NCBI RefSeq assembly: GCF_001949145.1
Contig: NW_019091486.1
Location: 107,012-171,011, forward strand
DNA length: 64,000 bases
Direction: 5' to 3'
Source of the DNA: Acanthaster planci
Lineage: Eukaryota; Echinodermata; Asteroidea; Valvatida; Acanthasteridae
Under the pieces are notes generated by a model. That model was not told the DNA's origin, searched no databases, and saw only the letters and a program-made list of their open reading frames with translations. Below are positions 54,741-64,000 of this stretch, one piece after another. Position numbers and translations under genes: made by a program. Each line of letters begins with the position of its first letter. The first letter of the stretch is position 1.

Positions 54741-57637
54741 GGTATTTCTAAGTCAAATGTTAATTGGGTAAATTTAATATAAATAGGGACTTATACATTC
54801 TGTGAAACAAAATATATTCTGGCCAAGAACAGGAAAAGTGGCATAAGGAAAAGTAAGTGTGGGGTAAATTCAAATTGAGCAAGAAATAGGCCTTGTTCAG
54901 ATTTAAATAACATCAAGAGATATGATTGGTTGCAGCAATCTCCTGCGTGATGCAGAGAATTTAAAAGGCTCATTTTTACATGTGTGTAAAAAATTGTATG
55001 GTGAATTAAAAATGGGCTATTCTGTTCTACCTGCTTTTGTTTTGTGAGTGATATTGTGACCATTTCTTTTAATTAAAACTGTCCGGACAGTAATCTCTGG
55101 ATGTAATGGCTGATAAACACGTATTTCTACTCGGAAAAGTTCAATCTAATTTGAAATCTGAGTGATCCTATCTGGCTTACTTCCATCTATACATTGTCAG
55201 TATTATTCAATTTTTAATCACGATGGTAATGCTCTTTGAATAGAATACAAACTGCGAAAATATTTAAATGATTGTTACTGTAATGACCTCAAAGCTCCTT
55301 ACGTCGTTCGTGCAACATCTCAAGAGGTGTTACAAATGGTGTAGTGTTCATTGTGCAAATGAGCGAAATTTATTTAGTGATGAAGGAGATGCAGCACTAT
55401 AACATGCTTGGTTGATGCTTCAATAACAGTGAATCCTATACTTGTGGCACAAAATTGATAGTTTTAAGACATAAACCAACAACTTTTTTTCTTTTTTTTT
55501 TTGCGTGTAAAATGCATCTGGTGCACAAAATAAAGAACTGAATATCTAAGTATCTTTCTTAAGTACAGTTAAACGGGAAACCTCCGTTGGTGTAATAAAC
55601 TAATTTTCACAACTACTACAAACTGACTTTCGTGCTGCGTTTATTGGTTTCCTTCAAACAGGCTTGTTGTTTATGTCAATGTTGCTTTCTTCGTTTTTAT
55701 TTTTTTTATCTTTGAGGATGATGTTTGTTTATACAGAAGGGGGAGAATTGTTTATACAGAAGGGGGAGAAAATTCCACGCTATCGATTTCTAATTCCTAA
55801 GTCTAAGTAAATGCTTGTGGTTGAAAGTGACGTTGGCAAACCTATGGATATGCCGTTTGTGTTTATTTTCACTTGGTTCTCTTTTTTGTCAGGGGGGGGG
55901 TTAATTGTGCTCATTCGTGTGATTGCTTTTCCGTGTTAATGTCCTTTCCCATCCCCCATAGATACGGTTTCTCTCTTTGAGAGGACGTTTCTTTCGCGTT
56001 TTAGTGAAGCTGCCGCGCTGAACACTCAACCTGAAATTCATTTCATTATATGCATAGAATTATTTCTTAAAATCAATTGCTATTTTAGTCTAAAAAGCTG
56101 TGTTTCTAGAAAAAAAACAACTGGTAGGCCTACAAGTGCAGGCCATTGCAACTTCCGCAAACGTTTTCTCCACCCTGACACGGGGGTATCATGGGCCCAG
56201 GTCTAAGGATGTGCGGTCCAACGCGCAAGTTATTGAAGCTATCCAACGACTGAAATCATGCTACGATTTTCAAAATGGCACTATTCTTTCTTGTTACATC
56301 ACAAAATGATGATTACACAACACAAAAAACTACGTACAACAACAGAAATGTCACCCGCATATAGGACAGATATTAGAATTACTCTCCGAATAGTTTATTT
56401 AAACTTGTCCAGAGTCAAAACTGTATCGAAATCACTCAAATGGCCTTCAACAGTTGATAATAAACGATAACTATCACTGACAGAACCAACTCGTGGTCTG
56501 GCAACCTCCAGGAAGTGTTTGTTCCTAGCACCCGTTTAAATTTGCATTCGGGTTCACTTCACAATTACCACGGCCGACATGTTTCGGGGGTAATTGACAC
56601 GATATTTGTTTTTTTCCCTTAAACTGTTTCCCGTCACATGTTATTGCCTTGTTGTATGTTAAATGTCATAAATGAAATACACAGTATCTAACGACTACAG
56701 AATGGGTACAGCAAAAGGTAAAAGCTAATTTAATTGCAAAACATTCTTCAACTTATTACAAATGAGTGTGAAAAGCTATGCTCCTACTAAAGGAACATTA
56801 AATTCTAAGTAAATTCTGAAACAAATGCGTCGATTAACATTTTTTAAACGTATGCATACATCGACACAAATGTCATCAAGCTCAAAACTGAAATCGTAAT
56901 ACTCAGAGTGTGCCATTTAAAAAAAAAAATTGAAAGCATTAACGCTTTTTCATGTTTGGCGAGAAAGTAACAACTCTTACACGTTGTGAGCACTGCCAAG
57001 AACCATACAGTTCGTAAGTATCATATTTCCAAATTTTACACAAGCTTTTGAAGCTATATTAAAAAGTAACTGTTGGAAAGCATGCTCTGTTTAAGGATAC
57101 TTAACTCCCTGTGAAATCATTTTAGAAGTTCATGTCCCACGCTGTGTCTGAAGACGCATTTTTGGGAAACTGATTTTCAGTTCGTTGCTAATGAGAAAGC
57201 TCGACACTTAAAACAAAACAGAAAAATAAAACAATAAAATCAAACAAAAGCGAGTCTGATGGGGAACCAAGCACGCGCACGAGTCCAAGTATGAACGCAA
57301 CTGAACAACTCTATGGTCAGGTCTGGGTGATCTCGGCCGTGCTTTGTTCAAAGCAGGCACTAGTGGAATACCGAATTGGCTCATTCGGCCAGGCACGCGT
57401 AAGCGTTGTCACAGCGCATGCGTGCGCGCGGTTATTATAATTTGGTGTTTCAATGCACGACATAGTGTAGCTGAAATGGGCTGAAGGAGAATGCGTTTGG
57501 GACACTTCATTCGGGCGCATTTCACAAGACTTTTAAGCAACTTTTAGTATCATGCGAAAAAGACAAATAATGGCCTGCCCCTCAAAAAGTCATACGGCCA
57601 TTATTCTTGCGGTGGGTGCCCAAGCGAGGGAGCTGCA
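54741..57637. other. Spacer with no supported gene
   Basis: AT-rich, with A/T runs and a small direct duplication (GTTTATACAGAAGGGGGAGA twice) near 55.73-55.77 kb. Short open frames here have no recognisable domain or splice context. Confidence 0.4.
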
Positions 57638-57814
57638 TTACATTATGTGAGCGTTGAATATAAAGTGACCGATGTATTCGTCCTTGGGGGGATTCCAGAC
57701 ACCTCCCCAACACACGATGAGGGCGTACAGCGTTTTCCAGGTGCCTGATCCCGTTCGGACGATGTTGCTAGGCAACTGCCGTCCGTTGTGCGCGATGACA
57801 TTTTCACCGTCAAC
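57638..57814 (-). CDS. Secreted orphan protein, exon 5 (terminal)
   Basis: Acceptor GGATAAACAG; phase 0. It encodes VDGENVIAHNGRQLPSNIVR, WKTLYALIVCWGGVWNPP and DEYIGHFIFNAHIM, then TAA. A possible donor inside (GGAG|GTGTCT) is not needed. The frame is fully open and joins exon 4 exactly, which supports it as the last exon. Confidence 0.62.
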   Translation of the reverse strand, partial: VDGENVIAHNGRQLPSNIVRTGSGTWKTLYALIVCWGGVWNPPKDEYIGHFIFNAHIM

Positions 57815-60800
57815 CTGTTTATCCGAGGAAGAAAAAAAAAACCAAGAAACAGATGTTTATAATAAATACCAGGAAATTATTTCACGAATTCTTTCACGAA
57901 TTCTAGGGTCGAAGCATTTTGTACTCTTCCCTGTTGTCCTAACAAGGGTTGGATAAGCTTACTGGATGTCAACGTTGCGCATTCTCAGTGATACTGAACA
58001 TTATATGAAGAAAGGGCTTGGAAAGCACAATCATCCCGAGTCTCATTGAAGACAACAAACCCCGGCGAAAACAAAACTAAAGGAAACCGAAAATCCGCTG
58101 TCCTTTCAAAAAGTACGCCCCCTCTTTCCAGTTGCCGTGACTATAGCAGATGGACCACAAGCGACATCTCTTTATTGGACCGGTACTGCGCAATACTGCG
58201 CAGCCTCAACAATCCCAAACCCCTAAGTGATATATGAGCCGAATACACAAGAAGTTTTTCTGGAACTCACCACACAGGGAAGCTTGTCGCATATGTAGGA
58301 CGCGTAGGAGCTCCGCCCGTCAGTGGCTGAAGTCGTGCTCTGTACCTCGTAGCGCGTGCCCGTCTGAGGGGTCGGGCAGAAAGTGAAGGCCAACAGCGCC
58401 TTCTTGTGGTAGCCCAGCGGTTGGGTGGCGGTGAGGGTCACGACCTCCGACAGGTAGACGGTGAGGTTGTTGGCGCTGGGAGTCCCGCCCAGATTCCGCA
58501 AAGGTGGTTTGATGAAGGAGAAAGGTCTTGGTTTGATGCTGGCCCCTCCTTTGCTTGCCTATTTGCATATTAAATAGTTGTATTAATATAAATCATTCAT
58601 GGTCATTGTTCATTTGCTTGGTTGTTCATTTTGTCTCTGATCTGATTCTATATCGTGGTCAGCATATGATAAGGTGAACGAGGAAAACATCAATAACAAA
58701 ACAATACACAAGAAAATTAGGCCCGGCTTCAGACTTTTTTCCATTCGTTTCCAAGTTCTCTCCTTCTCTCCTCTTACCTTTGGTCTGATCACAACAGACA
58801 GCGTGAAGGAGATGGCCTCTGACTGGCCGGCGTGTCCTTTGATGTAGATGTCCCCGTTGCTAGGCCAGGCTTTCACGGTACAGTTGGCCTGAGGTGAACC
58901 GCCAGGGGAGTTGTTGCAAAGCGCTGCAGAACTGCCCTGCAAACGTATAAGCACATACCAGGTCCCCCCACAGTGAAAAGAATTCCATCTGACTTAACAA
59001 GCCAATTAACAAACAGGGGCGTAGCCACGGGGGTGGAGGGGGGGTGACGTGCCCCTATAAATGCCCGGTGCCCAAGTGCCCCCACCTGCCCCCCTAAAAA
59101 TGGACGAATTGACAATGAATACGGCTAACAAACGCTTGCCCACAAAAAGACACCACTGAAAGCTGGTGCCCCCATAAGATGCTGGTGCCCCTTTCGCCCC
59201 CCCAGTAAAATCCTAGCGACGCCCACTGTTTACACAGCGTACTGAAGTGACGAAGGCAAACACAAGCTATGGGGATATTAACGTACAGCCGTCCTTTCTT
59301 GCGGGTTAAGGGTATTTTAAGTAAGTTTCTCTCACGGACTAACACACAACTAAACCATTTTGATGCAGTAGAAAAGGCATTTGTTCTCCCCGAGTGAGCT
59401 AAATCGGTGTTCTAGCAGTCGATCAGCCCAAATGAAGCACTGCTGAGCCCATTCAGGCACAGCAAGGCACGAATGTGGTCTGTCTTTTCAGCGCAGTTAC
59501 TTGTAAAAGGATCTTTCCATACGCGCGTCAACATTTTGCGCCAAGCGTTGCGTATCCGTCACAATCCCTCCCGACCAGCGAACTCAACCCACACGCATTA
59601 TGTTGATGGTGGCGATTTTTGTGTCCGTGAAAGTGAACGCATCGTGTACGCAACGCAGCCCAAAAATGTACATATGGAAAGGCACCTTCAGCCAACCTGC
59701 CGGGGTACCGTATAGTTTTGGAATGTGTTTGCCTTTCTGAAATACCGGAATCACTGGAGAATATTATTACCTTATTTGGGTCGTCAACTACGTAGTAATA
59801 CAAAACGCCGACGGAAGGGTCCCAGTCGGGGTTGTTGTTGAGCAGAACGGTCACCTGTACCCCCATGCCTTTGTACTGCTCGCAGAGTTGACCAATGAAA
59901 GTGATGCTTGCATCCTGGGCCAGCGTTTGCACCTCTGTGGTGATGTAATTGGTTACTACGGGAACGATGATTGGTGGAGGTGGAGGGGCGCTGGAGTCGG
60001 AGACCGGAATAGCCCAGGCTAAAAGTGAACAATCATCAACAAAGATCGTTTAATAAAGTCAGTGACACTCAAGGTGTGGCATCATTGTCCCCCCCCTACT
60101 AGCACCACTGCACAGGCACCATGAACCCAACCATTCCAGCCCTCCACCTGACGCTATCATCAACCCAAATCGCCACCCCAACTACCTCAACCCGTCACCT
60201 CCAACCGTTGCAACGCGTTGGTCCCACAACAACACTTCAATCAGTGAGCCAGCACCGCGACAATCACAGGCATCCACAATCTGCCACAACCTGATTACTA
60301 ACAAAACACTCTCCAGGTGGGAATGATTATCTGCAGTGTTAGGCCTACAGCATTGAGACGATGGTCAATCTTGAGACGTGAAATCAGGAAGAGAACTGGG
60401 GATGAAGTGGCGCAGGGCAGAGCAAACGCGCAGAGCAAAACTGAGAGATGAATAAATACCAAATAACACGACACATGATATCATTTTAAGCAGTCACATT
60501 CCAGCCCCAGAAATCTTGCTTGGAAGTAAGTGTCATTGAAGACATACTGTTTCAACATTCTTCAAACCGATTGTTCAAAGAGTTTTGTTTGAAATTTGCC
60601 AATCATTCAGGAAAGGGGCGGTCCATAAAGTATGTACAAAACGAAGGTGCAGGGGGTTAGTACCACTGCGTACGCCATGCCTACCGGAGGGACAGGGTCT
60701 GAAAGTCGGCATGTCATGCGTACGGACAACCGCGGACGGCCCAATAGCCGTTAGTATACACATTGACATGTGCAAGCCGTAGAGGGCGTAAATAACACTG

Positions 60801-61890
60801 CAACGCAGCAGGGAGGTAGGTTGACGTAATGACGCTGTACAACATTCAAGGAACGATGAAACGAGTTGTCTCTGACGCACTCATTTTGCGTATTAAATTT
60901 CTCCTTTAATGTATGAAACCGTTTGAAACTTTCTTTGGAATTAAGTAAAGTATAAACTTCTGAGACACAATTGCAGGCTGGATTGTTGTCGTATATACTA
61001 ATACAACAAACTGCTAAAGGAAATAGAAAACTTCGAAAGCGAAGTATTACGCATCTAGCAATTTTGTACGCCAATTATTTCACTAAGGATCAGTTCCTCG
61101 GATTTCATCACAGTTTTGCCATGCAAATTCATATTAGCATACAAATCAAAATGACTCCAAATATAAAAAAGGAAAGTAAAATTGGAAACAAGTTTGACTG
61201 AAACAAAAAAATACAATTTCAAGGATTTTATTAGAATAAATGTAATTATATTGCATGGTCCCTTGATAGTACACCGATGCACTATCAATGAACGATTTCA
61301 ACCTGATCACACGGTTTATTTAACCCCAAAAGAGCCGGGAGCGGAATCCCCGCACCTTTCGGTTGTTTTCTTTTGATCTAGTCCCAGTTTTTCAGGAGCT
61401 GAGCCTTTCAGAGTTTTAGAGTAACTCCTTGCCTGCATTTTCTCTACACCAATTTTGTTAAAAACAATAATAACACTGTACTGCGCAGCACGCATTTTCC
61501 GAGACGGGTTAGCCAAAACTGTGCACCGTACTTTTCACTGCGCAGCTCAATACACGCGGGCTGGTACCCATGTAGCCTTGAACTTCAAATGACCGTAAAG
61601 CAAAACCATAGATTTGATTTAGTTCAAACTTCACACTCATAATGATAAGGAGTGTTCTTACGCGCATGACGGTTAAAAACAAACACAAAAGTATGGCACA
61701 GCTTAGATTTAAGGCGTATTCCGCCCTACCTGGCTGTGGAATGGGCCAAAATAACCCGGCTCTTGGTGGTTAAGATTTATGTGGCGCAGTAGGCCAGCCA
61801 TGGCTATATAGCTTTCCTTATCAGGCTTTAGAACTTACCGACTGAGAACAGCAGCCCAACACTCAGAAGAATCATCTTGGAGTGCTTCAT
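57638..61890 (-). CDS. Gene span: secreted 307-aa protein of unknown family (five exons)
   Basis: Exons on the minus strand: 61890-61839, 60018-59771, 58936-58778, 58558-58271, 57814-57638. They total 924 nt (307 codons plus stop) with all junctions in phase (1, 0, 0, 0). A signal peptide is followed by a proline-rich spacer and a soluble, beta-looking, cysteine-containing protein with no transmembrane helix or GPI tail. Five cysteines in exons 2-4 (QLCEQ, ALCNN, ANCTV, TFCPT, ICDKLPC has two) suggest disulphides in a secreted product, and sequons NNS, NCT and NLT are present. I do not recognise the family; candidates would be a lineage-specific coelomic, mucosal or egg-coat protein. A TATA box lies upstream at 62131. 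Confidence 0.72.
58271..58558 (-). CDS. Secreted orphan protein, exon 4
   Basis: Frame 0-0, 96 codons. Donor GTG|GTGAGT. Includes NNLTVYLSEVVTLTATQPLG, LLAFTFCPTPQTGTRYEVQS and YASYICDKLPC. Locally GC-rich. The only phase-compatible acceptor (GCAAATAG at 58559) has a poor pyrimidine tract, so the exact 5' boundary is less certain. Confidence 0.7.
58778..58936 (-). CDS. Secreted orphan protein, exon 3
   Basis: Acceptor TATACGTTTGCAG, donor AAG|GTAAGA; phase 0-0, 53 codons. Encodes GSSAALCNNSPGG, ANCTVKAWPSNGDIYIKGHA and SFTLSVVIRPK. Confidence 0.78.
59014..59228. mobile_element. MITE of the CAGGGGCGTAGCCA type
   Basis: Left end CAGGGGCGTAGCCACGGG; right end TCCTAGCGACGCCCACTG, its imperfect inverse. 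The interior is rich in GTGCCCC/GGGGG. It lies in the intron between exons 3 and 2 of the secreted-protein gene. Confidence 0.6.
59541..59690. repeat. Dispersed repeat family 1, copy 2
   Basis: Matches 34883-35015 through GTGTCCGTGAAAGTGAACGC, TACGCAACGCAGCC and GTACATATGGAAAGGC. Intronic. Confidence 0.6.
59771..60018 (-). CDS. Secreted orphan protein, exon 2
   Basis: Acceptor TTCACTTTTAG, donor AAG|GTAATA; phase 1 in, 0 out. Encodes WAIPVSDSSAPPPPPIIVPV (Pro-rich start of the mature protein), TEVQTLAQDASITFIGQLCE, GVQVTVLLNNNPDWDPSVGV and YYYVVDDPNK. Confidence 0.78.
60019..61838 (-). other. Intron 1 of the secreted-protein gene
   Basis: About 1.8 kb. It contains CCACCC/CAACC-rich low-complexity DNA at 60.1-60.3 kb, a repeat-like stretch starting AAAGGGGCGGTCCATAAAGT near 60.61 kb, and dispersed repeat family 2 at 61.47-61.78 kb. 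No exon seen. Confidence 0.4.
61470..61775 (+). repeat. Dispersed repeat family 2, copy 2
   Basis: Matches 49205-49515: GCACGCATTTTCCGAGACGG, ACTTCAAATGACC, TGATAAGGAGTGT and AATGGGCCAAAATAACCCGG in the same order. Confidence 0.6.
61839..61890 (-). CDS. Secreted orphan protein, exon 1 (signal peptide)
   Basis: ATG at 61890 in an ideal context (GTCCACCATGA) encodes MKHSKMILLSVGLLFSV, then one base (G) before donor G|GTAAGT, phase 1. With exon 2 the signal peptide ends near ...SVGAWA. Confidence 0.78.
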
Positions 61891-62130
61891 GGTGGACCTC
61901 CTCGTGACTGAGACTACAATCAGACGGTTCACGGAACTTCAGTAGGAATTCATATTTGAAGCAGCAATGCAGTCTTTTTTTTTCTTTTTTTTTTCTTCTT
62001 TTCTTTCTTTTTGGTTTATTTTTTTTATTTTATTTTTTGTTTTGTTTTTGTCTTTTTTTTTACCGTGCCAGAGTCGCCTAACGTCGTGCAATCTTCCCGT
62101 GCTACTGGTTCTCTGGCATCCCCACTCACG

Positions 62131-62140
62131 CTTTATATAG
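62131..62140 (-). promoter_or_regulatory. TATA box (CTATATAAAG) of the secreted-protein gene
   Basis: CTATATAAAG on the minus strand, about 240 nt before the start codon. Transcription would be expected to begin near 62,105. An A/G-rich tract (the T-run at 61.97-62.06 kb on the plus strand) would then lie in the 5' leader. Confidence 0.5.
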
Positions 62141-64000
62141 ACTACCGATGTAGTCACACATACCCCGGATTTTTAGTTTCCTTTTCCTTCCCTCTGTAGA
62201 TGCAAAACGTTCAACAAAGGCAGACGGAAATAGAACTGACATCACAAGGGAACCGGTTGTTGCAGAGTCGGGCCGGGAATTTCCAGGGCACTTGGGAATT
62301 CCCACCAATTCCAGGAGTCGGGTGATGCAAGAAGACTCACCTGTGTAGGCTCCGCTTATAAGCATGTGAATCAACAAATCGGGTATACATAAAACCTCTG
62401 GAGATGATACGGAAAAACAATTAAAATGATACAGAAACCTTTTTTTATGACTTTGAACAATAAGCTTTCAAAGTACAAAGTGAACCTGTTTTAGGGGCCT
62501 TCTTGACAAGGCATGCCGGAGAGCTGCAATCTCACAAAATAGGGACAGGCCTCACACCCTTATCAGAAACAGCTAAATGAGCATGCATTTTTCAGTTGTG
62601 ATTTGGCGAGTAGACGCAACGAAGAACTTACCGACAGGAACGCAGCCACTTTTGCAAACTATTTTGCTCGACAATCATCCGTAAAAGAAAAGCACGGTAA
62701 AACTCTTTCGCGAACCAACTATCTTACGTTGCCATTTATTCCACTTGCCCTTTACTATATAGGCCTACGACACATAAAAGTGTAGCACAAGAGCAATAAA
62801 TTTTGTCTGTCAGAGAATCCACTGTCAGCAGTTTTAATTTACTGCAGGCTGTAAAAACCGATCTTGGGACTGACAAGGGTATTAAGTGGGGTACTTTCTG
62901 ATGCAACCATTAAGCTCCAAGCCGTTCTCCACAATGGAAATGACATTTTTTTATAACTATTGTATCATAGTATTTCGAGCAATAAATTTCTTTTGAGATC
63001 ATCGTCAACACGTGCACGCGTTTTATTACGCCAAAACTAACGAGCTCGAGACACCACGGTCTGCAGAGAGCAAGACTTTTTGTGCAAAATGGGTTGGATA
63101 CATTTGAGAGAGTCGACACAGTGTCCACCATGGTATCATGCATACTTTTACAGCTGCAAACAGAAGACTTTAAGTGTCAGAAGGTCAGAAGCGTATTTAC
63201 AACTTTGCAATGGTCAAATTACGCCCCTATCCTGTCAATATCTAGTTATGAGCGCTCTGGTGGGAACGCGGTGTTTCTACGTCAGGCAGACTCCAAGAAC
63301 ACCACACAGGAATACTGTATTCCAAAGGACAAACGGTGTTCCGAACAAGAACTTTCCAAGGGACCTCGAACGCCGGCTCTCGACTTTTGAGACTCTCCTT
63401 AAATAGTAATTATTTTTAAAAGACGCCCGTGTAAGATTTCGTAAAAACAAAAATCTTGTTTGACCTAGTTCAATGCCTTTCAGCAAGGCGGTGGGGTTTA
63501 GTGAACAAGTGGGACAGGTGGGACAGGGCATGTTCGTGTCTCTTCATGAAAACGCTAGCAATGCCTGTCTCAGACATCACTGATGCAATTCAGAAAAAAA
63601 ATGCATTGCTTAGAGAAGCTTGACAAAATGGTTAATTACCGTATTTTAAAATAGTGAAAAAATTAAATGGTAAAATATCATGTCATTTTCACATATACCC
63701 GCCCTTTCGTGCCTAAGGTATAGGCCTAGTGATGACGACTAGTATTCTAATTCAACTGTCAAACGTTTTTTAAAGAAATGGGCGGTCAACAGCGCAGTTT
63801 GTACAGACAGATGCACTGAAAATGAAATTGTGTTTCGGTGCATTCTACTTTGAAACCATTTAACTGGACACCAGTTTTTCAAAGCTAAAATAAATAAAAT
63901 GATAATATGAAAATTAAAAAAAAAAGGAATATCGCTGCCGTGCTCGGAAAACCCCAACTTCTGAATCCCACATGCTATAAGGGTGCAGTCCACTAATTCC
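62141..64000. other. Right-edge region without a supported gene
   Basis: Several open frames up to about 108 codons (for example plus strand 63082-63390) overlap one another in different frames and show no domain, signal peptide or splice context. I see no repeat family with confidence. Confidence 0.35.

Noticed and set aside
63080-63406. Two overlapping plus-strand frames of 102 and 108 codons
   Set aside because: Mutually overlapping in different frames, no domain, no acceptor/donor pair.

Overview
Eukaryotic, intron-rich genomic DNA of roughly 40% GC by eye, with typical GT-AG splice sites, long introns and many short dispersed repeats. The mix of families (a TRIM45-like RING/B-box/filamin protein, an IgLON/Lachesin/Klingon-like cell-surface protein), the tRNA-derived SINE and MITE debris, and the recurrent 'taggcctac' flavour of the spacer DNA suggest a marine invertebrate deuterostome (echinoderm, hemichordate or cephalochordate). 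That is inference; I cannot fix the species.

Layout. (1) 0.25-2.36 kb, minus: TRIM gene, one long exon whose 3' end probably splices out of the left edge. (2) 3.85-8.16 kb, plus, head-to-head with the TRIM gene: a two-exon cytosolic protein with three tyrosine motifs exactly 11 residues apart (ITAM-like); its ORF changes frame once. (3) 10.54-53.17 kb, plus: one large immunoglobulin-superfamily gene, the core of the window. Its splice phases close exactly: signal peptide, three Ig domains (two exons each), an FN3 domain (two exons) and a GPI-signal terminal exon give 477 aa. On this backbone sit three sets of apparently optional exons: two extra phase 1-1 exons in the 24-kb first intron that look like alternative first halves of Ig1; an alternative terminal exon after Ig1 encoding a transmembrane segment and stop (168-aa isoform); and four 24-54 nt phase 1-1 microexons encoding a Ser/Thr/Ala-rich stalk. 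(4) 54.3-54.6 kb, minus: a lone coding-like terminal exon of unknown family. (5) 57.64-61.89 kb, minus: a complete five-exon gene for a 307-aa secreted protein of no family I recognise, with a TATA box near 62.13 kb. The remainder (62.2-64 kb) shows no gene.

Mobile-element debris lies in introns and spacers: an antisense LINE reverse-transcriptase remnant (44.4-45.7 kb), a tRNA-derived SINE (51.9 kb), a SINE/LINE 3' tail (54.2 kb), several palindromic MITEs (15.2, 15.4, 27.9, 33.2, 38.8, 59.0 kb), two dispersed repeat families each present twice, and a 21-bp palindromic tandem array (52.2 kb).

Working together: the Ig gene is built to vary its N-terminal Ig face, its stalk and its anchor (GPI versus transmembrane) by splicing. 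The neighbouring tyrosine-motif protein and the TRIM gene make an immune or cell-recognition neighbourhood conceivable, but a functional link between them is only a hypothesis. All exon models come from reading frames, splice consensus and phase arithmetic; no transcript data were available.
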